Assembly (NCBI GenBank): GCA_903834675.1
Contig: CAILKC010000772.1
Span: forward strand, 1-15,170
Length of the DNA stretch: 15,170 nt
Direction: 5' to 3'
Source of the DNA: an uncultured Victivallales bacterium
Lineage (GTDB): Bacteria > Verrucomicrobiota > Lentisphaeria > Oligosphaerales > JAFGRS01
Both the position numbers and the translations under genes were made by a program. Position 1 is the stretch's first letter. Every line of letters starts with the position of its first letter. Below, piece after piece: positions 1 to 6,832 of the stretch. Below the pieces are notes generated by a model. That model had not been told where the DNA came from. It saw only the letters and a list, made by a program, of their open reading frames with translations, and ran no database searches.

Positions 1-70
1 CAGGCGCCTCTCCACCCAACCACGAAAGTCACCCGCGCAATACCGCCGCGCAATGGCTGGTTTTCAGGTT

Positions 71-228
71 GGGTGCAAGTCAGCTCCGTAGGGGTTTGCT
101 TGTCTGAGAACCGCAGAAGGTCGAATGCCCGAGGCCCCATGACGAATGGCAGAATCACCGGCACGGCAACCGCGGTTCTCATTCTGGTATGTCCGGCCCC
201 AGCCGGGGGCCCCGCTGAACTCGGAACT
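71..228 (+). repeat. Dispersed inverted-repeat element, one-ended copy
   Basis: This stretch starts with GGGTGCAAGTCAGCTCCGTA and matches, over roughly 150 bp, the reverse complement of the element ending at 7789. Shared blocks include GAGAACCGCAGAAGGTC, GGCCCCATGACGAA, ATGTCCGGC and CTGAACTCGGAAC. It has an internal inverted repeat, GAGAACCGC (106-114) with GCGGTTCTC (172-180). The expected far inverted end is absent before the next gene, so this copy looks truncated or degraded. Nothing else recognisable lies between 1 and 345, and I see no gene there. Confidence 0.75.
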
Positions 229-345
229 CGGCGCCGTTTGCCCTCGCGAGCCGGGAACCTATATTCGCCACGAGCCTCGCCGGGCACGCCAAGGGCGCCC
301 TGAAACGACTCGCAACCGTAGAAACAAGGCAAGGGATACCAGATC

Positions 346-867
346 GTGGACAAGCAGAATCCGGTCGTCAAGTTCACCACCGCCAAGGGCGATATCACCG
401 TCGAGCTGTTCGAGGACAAGGTCCCCAACACGGTCGCCAACTTCATTCAACTGACCGAGGCGGGTTTCTACAAGGGCATGACCTTTCACCGCATCATTCC
501 GGGCTTTATGGCCCAGGGCGGCTGTCCGAACTCCAAGGGTGGCGCTCGCGGCGCCCCCGGCACCGGCGGTCCCGGCTACGAGTTTGCCGACGAGTTTGCG
601 CCGGGTCTCAAGCACACTCGCGGTGGGGTTCTCTCGATGGCCAATCGCGGTCCGGCCACCAATGGCAGCCAGTTCTTCCTCTGCTTCAAGGCCGCGCCCT
701 GGCTGGATGGCAAACACGCCGTCTTCGGCCAGGTTACCGAGGGTCTGGAGGTGTTGCCGAAGCTGGAAGCCTGCGGCAGCCAGAGTGGCAAGCCGACGGA
801 GAGTATCGCGTTCGACGTCACCGTGGTGTCCAAGCAGAGCCACCCGTACGTCGTCAAGAAGATGTGA
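346..867 (+). CDS. Cyclophilin-type peptidyl-prolyl cis-trans isomerase
   Basis: A 173-residue single-domain cyclophilin, the usual length for bacterial cytoplasmic PpiA/PpiB-type enzymes. It catalyses cis-trans isomerisation of X-Pro peptide bonds and assists protein folding. Visible motifs are FHRIIPGFMAQGG (residues 47-59, with the catalytic Arg49 and substrate-contact Gln57), GSQFF (107-111) and WLDGKHAVFG (119-128), including the Trp of the cyclosporin-contact position. There is no signal peptide or membrane segment, so a cytoplasmic location is expected. The start is GTG at 346, chosen because the next residues (DKQNPVVKFTT) lead straight into the first beta strand; a purine-rich stretch, AAGGCAAGGG, lies upstream. 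The gene stands alone and is followed one base after its stop by a strong hairpin. Family assignment is secure; the exact paralogue is not. Confidence 0.97.
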   Translation: MDKQNPVVKFTTAKGDITVELFEDKVPNTVANFIQLTEAGFYKGMTFHRIIPGFMAQGGCPNSKGGARGAPGTGGPGYEFADEFAPGLKHTRGGVLSMANRGPATNGSQFFLCFKAAPWLDGKHAVFGQVTEGLEVLPKLEACGSQSGKPTESIAFDVTVVSKQSHPYVVKKM

Positions 868-868
868 G

Positions 869-899
869 GCCCCCGGCGGTTGCGCAAACCGCCCCGGGC
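869..899 (+). terminator. Hairpin just after the cyclophilin stop, terminator-like
   Basis: GGCGGTT (875-881) pairs with AACCGCC (887-893) around a 5-base loop. The outer GCCC (869-872) and GGGC (896-899) also pair, across a symmetric CC/CC internal loop. The position right after the stop suggests termination or 3'-end protection, but no T-tract follows, so a classical intrinsic terminator is not shown. The right arm, AAACCGCCCCGGGC followed by TAGCGTC, recurs at 1164-1184. Confidence 0.5.
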
Positions 900-1015
900 T
901 AGCGTCCTGGGCTGTTTCAAAAAACTGGGCTGGGCGTCGCAACCCCCCGTGGTCTGTCTGCCGTATCGGGTTGCGCGAGAACACACGCCGTCAGGCATGG
1001 CACAGGCGCCAAGCC

Positions 1016-1130
1016 AAAGCGGTGTCGCGGTCGCCGTCGGCGACCTTGCCACACGCACTGCACATGGTCGGCGCGCGATATGGAGTGCGTGCGGCAGAGG
1101 GCCGCGGATGCGGCCCGTCGACGCCGCTTT
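1016..1130. repeat. 115-bp palindromic repeat, copy 1
   Basis: Bounded by AAAGCGG (1016) and CCGCTTT (ending 1130). Extending inward, AAAGCGGTGTCG faces CGACGCCGCTTT. Inside, TGCCACACGCACT (1047-1059) is complementary to AGTGCGTGCGGCA (1084-1096) at 12 of 13 positions, and a small TCGCCG/CGGCGA hairpin sits at 1031-1043. The whole unit can fold into one long cruciform. It shares its ends and fold with the element at 14630-14747. It fills much of the 868-1226 spacer, which otherwise holds no gene. Confidence 0.7.
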
Positions 1131-1148
1131 CACTGCCGACGGTACGAC

Positions 1149-1184
1149 GGCGGTCGTTTCTTGAAACCGCCCCGGGCAGCGTCG
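1149..1184 (+). repeat. Second copy of the GGCGGT/AAACCGCC hairpin repeat
   Basis: GGCGGT with TTTC, a two-base loop, then GAAACCGCCCCGGGCAGCGTC forms a bulged hairpin. It repeats the right arm of the hairpin after the cyclophilin gene: AAACCGCCCCGGGC is identical at 886-899 and 1164-1177, and AGCGTC follows in both. The two copies lie on either side of the 115-bp palindrome. Confidence 0.5.
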
Positions 1185-1226
1185 GGCGCCCATAGTACCA
1201 CTGATGCCAGCGCAGTAAGTTACCGT

Positions 1227-2621
1227 ATGCCACGGTCCACAGCCACGCTCTGGCGTCAGCGCCTCAACCACCTGCTGCAAGGGCGGGAGTTGACGGTCAC
1301 CGTGCTGGCTAATGCGGCCTGGCAATCCGCCGACAACGTGATTCGCCTGCTGGTCAGCCTCCTGGTCGGCGTCTGGACCGCGCGACACCTCGGCGCGGAG
1401 GACTACGGACGTTTGAACTATGCGGTCGCCGTGGTCGGGATGGTTGCCTGCGTGCCAGCGCTGGGCCTCCAGCAGCTTGTCGTTCGGGACCTGGTGAAGA
1501 CGCCGCAGCGCACACCGCAGATTCTGGGGACCGTGTTCGCCTTGCAGATCATCGGCGCCGGGGTCGCTTTCGCCATCGTTGTGGCGCTGGCGTTGGCGCA
1601 CTATCCTGGCGACCACCTCAGTGCCTGGCTGATCGTGGTGATCGGGGTGCAACTGCTCATGGCGCCCCTGAACCTGGCAGAGGTCTGGTCCCACGCTCAG
1701 CTCAAGTCGAGATACTCGGCGATGGCCCGCAACGTCTCCTTCCTGGCGACGTCGCTGCTACGCCTGGGGCTGCTGATCGGCGGGGCGACTGTATTCCCGT
1801 TTGCGCTGGCGTCCACCTTTGAGGTCACGCTGGCGGCCGGCCTGCTTGCCTGGGTGCGGCGGCGCATGGGTTGCCCAGCGTTTTCACAGTGGCGCTTCGA
1901 CCCCGATCTGCTGCGCCGCCTCGGGCGTACGGGCTGGCCCATGACCCTGGCGGCGATCATCTCTTCCGCGCAGGTTCAGGGCGACCAAGTGCTGCTCCGG
2001 GCCTTCTGTGGCAACCAGCAACTTGGCGTATTCGCCGCCGTACGCCAGATTCCGCTGCTTCTGGCCGCCGTCTTTGCCGCGGTCAGTAACGCCGCCCTGC
2101 CGGCCCTGGTTCAGACCTATGAGAGCAACCGGCCGGTGTTCAACGCCCGCCTGCTCCTGGGCGCGCAAATCGGCTGGGTGGTGGGCCTGGCCGTGGCCGC
2201 CGCCTTCGTCCTTCTGCCCGAAGCGCTGGTGATCGCGGTGTTTGGACCGGGCTACCACGAAAGTGCCCGGGCCCTGCGCTTTTGCGCGGTCAGCTTCCCC
2301 CTGATTCCGCTGGCCTTAGCCTGCCAACCGTACTATGTAGTGCGGGACCTGCGCCTGTTCCTGTTCATTCAGACCTGCTGTAACTTTCTGGTCTGGATCG
2401 TGTTGGCGGTGCCGCTGATCCAGCGCTACAGCTACGTCGGCGCTATCCTCGCAACCCTGGCCTGCCAGGTCGTCTCGATGGCCCTCGATATGACTAGCCG
2501 TGAAACCCGCGCCATCGGCAAGGTGAAGCTGTGCGCCATGGCCTTCCTCTATCTCTGGCCACGCCAGCGGCAGGCGGCGGCGCGCCGACTGGCGATGGCT
2601 TTGCCGGGGGCAGGGGCGTAG
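1227..2621 (+). CDS. Polysaccharide flippase, Wzx/MOP superfamily
   Basis: A 464-residue, strongly hydrophobic protein with many evenly spaced membrane segments, matching the 12-14 helix flippases that move lipid-linked oligosaccharides across the inner membrane. The N-terminal stretch WQSADNVIRLLVSLLVGVWTARHLGAEDYGRLNYA is laid out like Polysacc_synt proteins: amphipathic first helix, then the G-x-x-x-[YF]-G turn after helix 1. A later loop with FGPGYHESARALR is also typical of the family. I chose ATG at 1227. The frame is open back to 1080, but that part is Arg-rich and lies inside the palindromic repeat, so it is not credible protein. No clear Shine-Dalgarno precedes the ATG. It converges with the glycosyltransferase/methyltransferase pair, with only 24 bp between the stops. 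The context suggests surface-polysaccharide export. The transported glycan is unknown. Confidence 0.88.
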   Translation: MPRSTATLWRQRLNHLLQGRELTVTVLANAAWQSADNVIRLLVSLLVGVWTARHLGAEDYGRLNYAVAVVGMVACVPALGLQQLVVRDLVKTPQRTPQILGTVFALQIIGAGVAFAIVVALALAHYPGDHLSAWLIVVIGVQLLMAPLNLAEVWSHAQLKSRYSAMARNVSFLATSLLRLGLLIGGATVFPFALASTFEVTLAAGLLAWVRRRMGCPAFSQWRFDPDLLRRLGRTGWPMTLAAIISSAQVQGDQVLLRAFCGNQQLGVFAAVRQIPLLLAAVFAAVSNAALPALVQTYESNRPVFNARLLLGAQIGWVVGLAVAAAFVLLPEALVIAVFGPGYHESARALRFCAVSFPLIPLALACQPYYVVRDLRLFLFIQTCCNFLVWIVLAVPLIQRYSYVGAILATLACQVVSMALDMTSRETRAIGKVKLCAMAFLYLWPRQRQAAARRLAMALPGAGA

Positions 2622-2645
2622 ATCTCTCCCAAGACCGTGAGCGCA

Positions 2646-4076
2646 CTATAGCGTTTTCACTGCCCCGACATAAAGCACCCGATTCTTCTCGGTCATGGTC
2701 CGGGACAGGGTTGAAAAGAACCTCTCAAAACCAGCCCTAAACCACTCTTCCGTGTACCAGTCTGGCAAGGCAGGAGCGTCGTTATACTTCGACGAATAAA
2801 GCCCCAGCGGCATGAATTCCACCGCCGCATACTTGGTCGTATAGTTTCGAATACGGCTGAAAACAAAATTCAGTGATAGACCCTGAGTCAGGAATAAATG
2901 ATGCGTCAAGGCCAGGCAACAGGTTATGTCAGAGCGGAGCCGCTGTTCTCCAGACTCATACCCGCAGGAGCGAATGTCTTGGCGCAGATTCAACAGTGCG
3001 GTGATGATTTTGCCGTTTGATTCGGTTCTCAATTCGCTGTATAGCTTGTCCAAGGCATCGGTATCATAATCGGTGCAGATGATGCGTTCAAAGGCCGTAT
3101 TCTCCGCCAGCAATTTCGAGAACGCACCCGCATTGCCGCCGAACTCCAATACCGTCTTACATTCGGGCAGCGCTCTTAGCAATTCCAAGATCTTTTCAAA
3201 TCGTGGCGTACTTTTGACTTGATCGTGATACGCTCCCCACATCGTTCTGACGCGCCTCTTCTTAATGCTTTGAACCTGTTTTTTCATGCGCGCAAATGAC
3301 AGGGATGTAAACGGCAATATATTCCAATGTTTTCCCCATAGAATAGCCTTGGCACCGAGCCGACGTTGCCAGGTGTACTTGAGCAAGTCCGTGATCACGG
3401 CGTCCGGTACCTGATGGATCATTCTGTAATGGTAGTACGCGCTGAACAGAAGCCGGTAGAGTCCGGGCGGCAGAAGCCGAGCCCAGATCGGATGCGCGAC
3501 TAAAGGCTTGAACAACGCCGAAAAACTACTGTCATACCAAGGCACAAGGTTAAAACACCAACCAGAGGCTCGGATTTTCAACGGCAGCAGCAATACTTGC
3601 TCGAACTCCTGCAATCCCCGCCAGCCTTTCGCTGTATCCTTCCCTGCCGCCTCCGCCTTGATAAAACTACCCAGATCGACGAACTTCGGCCGATTCCCCG
3701 CGAAGAGGATGTTGAAGCCATGCGCGTCGATAGTGGCGTAGCCGTAATGGGTCGCAATCCGGTTCACTTCCAAGAGGCACAGGCAAGCATCCTTGTGCAT
3801 TTCAAAGGACCAGTTTTCCGGCAGTAGCACGGGCGCTATCTTTTCATGTTCGAGGACCAGCGCGCAGTCGTCCGTCACATAATCGGTGCGGGTGGTCTTT
3901 GGAAAGAGTCCGGCTTGGACCAGTTCATCGATCAACCCCGAATCCAACAATTCCCGAATCTCCGCCTCCCGAGGCGGATAAATAGCCCGGAAAATCCGGT
4001 CTTTCCAAGCGAAGACGAAACCGTTGCGATCCACAGACGCTTGGGCAACCATCTCGGAACTATCGATTCGGGTCAT
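2646..4076 (-). CDS. Kinase-like domain fused to SAM-dependent methyltransferase
   Basis: A 476-residue protein with two recognisable parts. Residues about 15-140 resemble a small kinase-like fold: D117-AHGF-N122 has the D-x4-N spacing of a kinase catalytic loop, and FVDLGS (132-137, D134) sits where DFG would be. The usual HRD histidine is missing. Residues about 295-430 form a class I methyltransferase: VLEFGGNAG (309-317) is the glycine-rich SAM motif and ICTDYD (334-339) the acidic ribose-binding motif. The methyl acceptor is probably a sugar or glycolipid, judged only from the neighbours. The start ATG at 4076 follows a weak purine stretch (AGAAAGAAG). It lies 43 bp downstream of the glycosyltransferase on the same strand, probably one transcript. 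G+C is clearly lower than in flanking genes. The methyltransferase call is firm; phosphotransferase activity is only a possibility. Confidence 0.82.
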   Translation of the reverse strand: MTRIDSSEMVAQASVDRNGFVFAWKDRIFRAIYPPREAEIRELLDSGLIDELVQAGLFPKTTRTDYVTDDCALVLEHEKIAPVLLPENWSFEMHKDACLCLLEVNRIATHYGYATIDAHGFNILFAGNRPKFVDLGSFIKAEAAGKDTAKGWRGLQEFEQVLLLPLKIRASGWCFNLVPWYDSSFSALFKPLVAHPIWARLLPPGLYRLLFSAYYHYRMIHQVPDAVITDLLKYTWQRRLGAKAILWGKHWNILPFTSLSFARMKKQVQSIKKRRVRTMWGAYHDQVKSTPRFEKILELLRALPECKTVLEFGGNAGAFSKLLAENTAFERIICTDYDTDALDKLYSELRTESNGKIITALLNLRQDIRSCGYESGEQRLRSDITCCLALTHHLFLTQGLSLNFVFSRIRNYTTKYAAVEFMPLGLYSSKYNDAPALPDWYTEEWFRAGFERFFSTLSRTMTEKNRVLYVGAVKTL

Positions 4077-4119
4077 CTGTGCTTCTTTCTACGGCTACAT
4101 GGCAACAGGCGCATGGCAG

Positions 4120-4866
4120 TCACCAGTCACGGTGGAAGACCTTGGCCACTGCCAGCTTCATTCGGAGCACGGCTTGCGACAACCTCACCTCGAACCGGCT
4201 TGCCAATCCATGCTTGAGCCGCACCCTATCCATTTCGCGGTGAGCTGCAAGAGGATTACTGCTGACCCCATATCTACGCATCTCGGCAACCACAATAGCC
4301 ACGTGTTCGGGCCGGTGTTCTCTGATAAACCTTGCCGTATGTTCGTAGTCCATGGCTATCTTGTACCCGCAATCAAACAGGCCGTACTTCTCAAAAAAGA
4401 AACGATCCAGAAACATGGCCTGATGAGGAATGCAACTGTAGCTGCGGAATTTTTGGCATGAATAGTTCTTCTCTATACGCCTTACCTGCTTTGCATATAC
4501 GTAATCAATATCACCATAGAAGAAATACGGTTTCTTCAGGTCTTTCATTGCTTCTTCTACTTGTCCGAGGACCGCATTGTCTTTCAGGCAATCGTCGCTG
4601 CCCATGAAGAGCAATACTGACCCTCTAGAGGCTAGTACTCCCTTATTGAAAGCATCCGCTATTCCTTTGTCCGGTTCACTTACCCAATAGGCCATTGCTT
4701 CTTTGTGACGCTCGATTATTTCCACGGTTCCATCTTCAGAGCCGCCGTCTATTACGATATATTCGAAATCACGAAAGTATTGTCCTTCGACTGAACTCAT
4801 CGCACTTTCGAGACAGGCCGCGCCGTTCTTGACAGCCGTAATTACTGATATTAAGGGCGGTTTCAT
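4120..4866 (-). CDS. Family 2 glycosyltransferase (GT-A fold)
   Basis: A 248-residue protein with the standard GT2 layout. ISVITAVKNG (6-15) is the first nucleotide-binding strand. YIVIDGGSEDGT (36-47) carries the conserved Asp40 and the DG-S-x-D-GT turn. SEPDKGIADAFNKG (63-76) is typical of the WcaE-like and PgaC-distant groups. GSDD (89-92) is the DxD-type metal/nucleotide-sugar site. It transfers a sugar from a nucleotide donor, most likely onto a lipid-linked intermediate at the cytoplasmic face of the membrane. The length fits a catalytic domain without membrane helices. It is the first gene of a minus-strand pair with the methyltransferase. G+C in this stretch is about half, against well over 60% in the hydrolase genes downstream. 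Donor and acceptor sugars cannot be inferred. Confidence 0.93.
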   Translation of the reverse strand: MKPPLISVITAVKNGAACLESAMSSVEGQYFRDFEYIVIDGGSEDGTVEIIERHKEAMAYWVSEPDKGIADAFNKGVLASRGSVLLFMGSDDCLKDNAVLGQVEEAMKDLKKPYFFYGDIDYVYAKQVRRIEKNYSCQKFRSYSCIPHQAMFLDRFFFEKYGLFDCGYKIAMDYEHTARFIREHRPEHVAIVVAEMRRYGVSSNPLAAHREMDRVRLKHGLASRFEVRLSQAVLRMKLAVAKVFHRDW

Positions 4867-4959
4867 GTGCTCAATTAGGTCAGACGCATGACCCTATCCA
4901 AGAAGGTCATTGAGGGCCTGTAATTCCTGTTGTGCAGCTTGTATATTGACCATAAGGCA

Positions 4960-4987
4960 TTGTGCGCAAAATAGTTACAAGTATACT
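4960..4987 (+). promoter_or_regulatory. Possible promoter in AT-rich divergent spacer
   Basis: TTGTGC (4960-4965) and TATACT (4982-4987) are 16 bp apart; the -10 box matches consensus at five of six positions and the -35 only weakly. It lies in the AT-rich 129-bp spacer between the minus-strand glycosyltransferase and the small plus-strand open frame at 4999, whose ATG would be almost at the transcription start. Promoter-like words also occur on the minus strand here, so the spacer may serve the glycosyltransferase instead. Confidence 0.25.
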
Positions 4988-4998
4988 AGTGACATATG

Positions 4999-5307
4999 AT
5001 GCAGCTTACGTTACTGTCGGGTAAGGATGGGTTCAACCGGGTCTTGGCGTGCCAGGGCACGTTTCTGGCGCAGTTGGTGTGCGGGGCTCTGGAGCTGGCC
5101 GGCTTGGAGCGGTCGCTGCTGGAATTGTCCGGGTCGGCGGACTTCGCCGGGGTGGATACGGCGGGCCTTGGGCTCGTTCGGGGGTGGGTTGACGGTGGAA
5201 GCCCTGCCAGGGCAGTGCGGACCGCCGACTCTAGGGGCGCAAGTCAGCTCCGTAGGGGTTCTTGTTTCGATCGTCTCCGCGTCCGGCGAGCAGAACGGGT
5301 CCCTTGA
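4999..5307 (+). CDS. Uncharacterised open frame, probable gene remnant
   Basis: The frame begins MQLTLLSGKDGFNRVLACQG and is open for about 100 codons. I do not recognise it. Up to about residue 75 it looks protein-like (balanced hydrophobic and acidic residues, GC-rich third positions). From 5235 it reads into the composite repeat, so the last 25 or so residues are repeat-derived and Arg-rich. The likely history is a gene cut off by the repeat, or chance coding. No clear Shine-Dalgarno is present. A second ATG at 4996 directly precedes the chosen one. Confidence 0.25.
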   Translation: MQLTLLSGKDGFNRVLACQGTFLAQLVCGALELAGLERSLLELSGSADFAGVDTAGLGLVRGWVDGGSPARAVRTADSRGASQLRRGSCFDRLRVRRAERVP

Positions 5308-5688
5308 CTCTTGGGGGAGACTTCCGGCGGGACGTGTCGCGAATGCCAGACGCCGCGGAGCGCTGAAAGCGCGGCCCTTCCTCAGCCCAGGGCAGCGCCC
5401 TGGGACGGGAATCCAAAACGAGATTGAGCCCTGCCGGGGCGGCATAGCGACAGTCCATGGGCACCGCGCGTCCAGCTATGGCGCCCCTGCAGGGCTGAGA
5501 ATCTGGGGTCTGCCCGGTACCCAGGGCGCTGCCCTGGGCTGAAGGATTGCGCCCCTTCGGGGCTGAAGAGGCAGCGGCGAACCCGCGACTTCCGCGGCTG
5601 GGGGTGCCGCCGCGAAACCGTAGCTGGCAGGCCCTCGACCCTCTGCGGTTTTCAGACAAGCGAACCCCTACGGAACTGACATGCGCCC
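5235..5688. repeat. 454-bp composite repeat with inverted ends
   Basis: The left end is GGGCGCAAGTCAGCTCCGTA, running on into GGGGTT. The right end, read on the minus strand, is GGGCGCATGTCAGTTCCGTA, then GGGGTTCGCTTGTCTGA and ACCGCAGA. Both match the ends of the 7570-7789 element and the copy at 71. The interior is different and consists largely of nested palindromes. The 9 bases outside each end (CGACTCTAG, CGGCCTCAG) are not a clear target duplication. It contains no credible gene. The following 5689-5919 shows nothing I can identify. Confidence 0.7.
5384..5540. repeat. Nested palindromes inside the composite repeat
   Basis: CCCAGGGC-AGC-GCCCTGGG (5386-5404) and CCCAGGGC-GCT-GCCCTGGG (5520-5538) are perfect hairpins and are also inverted copies of each other. 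Between them, a 21-base arm at 5427-5447 (starting AGCCCTGC) pairs at 19 of 21 positions with 5476-5496 (ending GCAGGGCT), with a 28-base loop. A short CGCCCC/GGGGC hairpin follows near 5550-5563. The region could form a stacked multi-stem structure in DNA or RNA. Confidence 0.75.
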
Positions 5689-5919
5689 CGGCCTCAGGCG
5701 GGGCCGGCGGCTGGCGCCGGTTATGCCGCAGTGAGACGGGCGAGTCTCAAACGAGCGGCGGGAAAGAAGCGCTGGCGGCCTTCGGCAGCCTTCACGGGCA
5801 TTACTCATGGCGGCGCGGCGGCGCGCTGGGGTTGACAGGCGGGATGGACGCATGACAGTGGGGCGGCGGAGGCGGCAGGCGCTGCCGCCAGCCCAGCAGC
5901 CGAAGGAGTGCAGGCCGTG

Positions 5920-6810
5920 ATGACGCCCTCAATGTGGACCAGTTACCTGATCGAGTGGATGCCTGAGGAGATGGTGCGCGAGTTCAGTCGGCACGGCTGG
6001 CACACCTGCGAACTCAGCGATGAACACGGGCACGACCTGCTCAAACAGGGCGACCCGGTGGCGGTGGGGACGCGCTTGCGGGCCTTCGCGGCCGACTACG
6101 GCGTGCGCTTCCCGCAGGGGCACTTCTATCTATGCACCAAGGGGTACCGGCCCGAAGACCAGGCTGGACGCAAGGTTGCTGACATTGCGCCGGCGGACGC
6201 TGGGGAGTTTGCCCAGGCTCAGGCGGATATGCGGCGCTGGATTGACCTGTTCAATGCCTTGGGTGTCGAGGCGGGCGTCCTGCATCTGGGGGGCGGCAGT
6301 TTGGCGGCGGCCGGATGGAGTGAGGAGCGTATCCTGGCGCGGCGCTGCGAGGCGGTGTCACTCCTGGCGGAGTACGCCCGCGGCGGCTGCACCACGCTGT
6401 GTCTGGAGAATCTGGGGGCGGGCAGCGGCGTCCGCAACCTGGCCGACTTCGAACAGATTCTGGCCGCGGTGAATGCTCCCAATGTCGCCATCTGCCTGGA
6501 TACGGGGCATGCCCATATCAACGGGGTGAACTGCGCCGAGTTCATCCTTGGGGCTGGGAAGCGGTTGAAAGCCTTGCACATCGCTGACAACCTCGGCCAG
6601 CACGATGACCATATGCTCCCCTACGGTCGCGGCACGGTCCGCTGGCCGGAGGTCATGAGTGCTTTGCGCGAGGTGCAGTACAGCGGCTTGTTCAACTTTG
6701 AAGTTCCCGGCGAGAATCACTGTCCGCGAGCGGTGCGCCTGGCCAAGTTGGACTACGCCTTGGCGTTAGCCGGCTACATGCTGGCGCAGGATGGTCTGCC
6801 GCCGGTCTGA
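5920..6810 (+). CDS. Sugar isomerase/epimerase, xylose-isomerase-like TIM barrel
   Basis: A protein of about 296 residues of the AP-endonuclease-2/xylose-isomerase-like family, cytoplasmic (no signal peptide). It shows the metal-ligand order Glu163 (in CLENLG), Asp194 and His197 (in CLDTGHAH), His220 (in ALHIADN) and Glu261 (in NFEVPGENH). This order and approximate spacing match D-tagatose 3-epimerase-type enzymes, which act on keto-sugars with a divalent metal. AAGGAG (5903-5908) lies upstream. ATG 5920, GTG 5917 (8-base spacing) and GTG 5908 are all in frame; 5917 or 5920 fit best. It lies 22 bp ahead of the TrpF-like gene, so the two are probably co-transcribed. The substrate is unknown. 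The family also includes inosose dehydratases and deoxyribonucleases, but the neighbouring hydrolases favour a sugar substrate. Confidence 0.9.
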   Translation: MTPSMWTSYLIEWMPEEMVREFSRHGWHTCELSDEHGHDLLKQGDPVAVGTRLRAFAADYGVRFPQGHFYLCTKGYRPEDQAGRKVADIAPADAGEFAQAQADMRRWIDLFNALGVEAGVLHLGGGSLAAAGWSEERILARRCEAVSLLAEYARGGCTTLCLENLGAGSGVRNLADFEQILAAVNAPNVAICLDTGHAHINGVNCAEFILGAGKRLKALHIADNLGQHDDHMLPYGRGTVRWPEVMSALREVQYSGLFNFEVPGENHCPRAVRLAKLDYALALAGYMLAQDGLPPV

Positions 6811-6832
6811 GGCAGGGTTGAGGTGACCGCGC

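Noticed and set aside
576..1694. A 372-codon minus-strand open frame across the cyclophilin, spacer and flippase start
   Set aside because: It runs through the palindromic repeat and opposite two well-supported genes, and its composition is low-complexity and Arg-rich.
2622..2670. Bidirectional terminator between the convergent flippase and methyltransferase genes
   Set aside because: Only a very short CGC/GCG pairing and no stable stem with a T-tract can be drawn.
5226..5697. Target-site duplication around the 454-bp composite repeat
   Set aside because: CGACTCTAG and CGGCCTCAG agree at only about five of nine positions, which is not convincing.
5832..5860. Promoter for the isomerase operon from the TTGACA at 5832
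   Set aside because: The -35 box is perfect, but no acceptable -10 lies 15-19 bases downstream in this GC-rich sequence.
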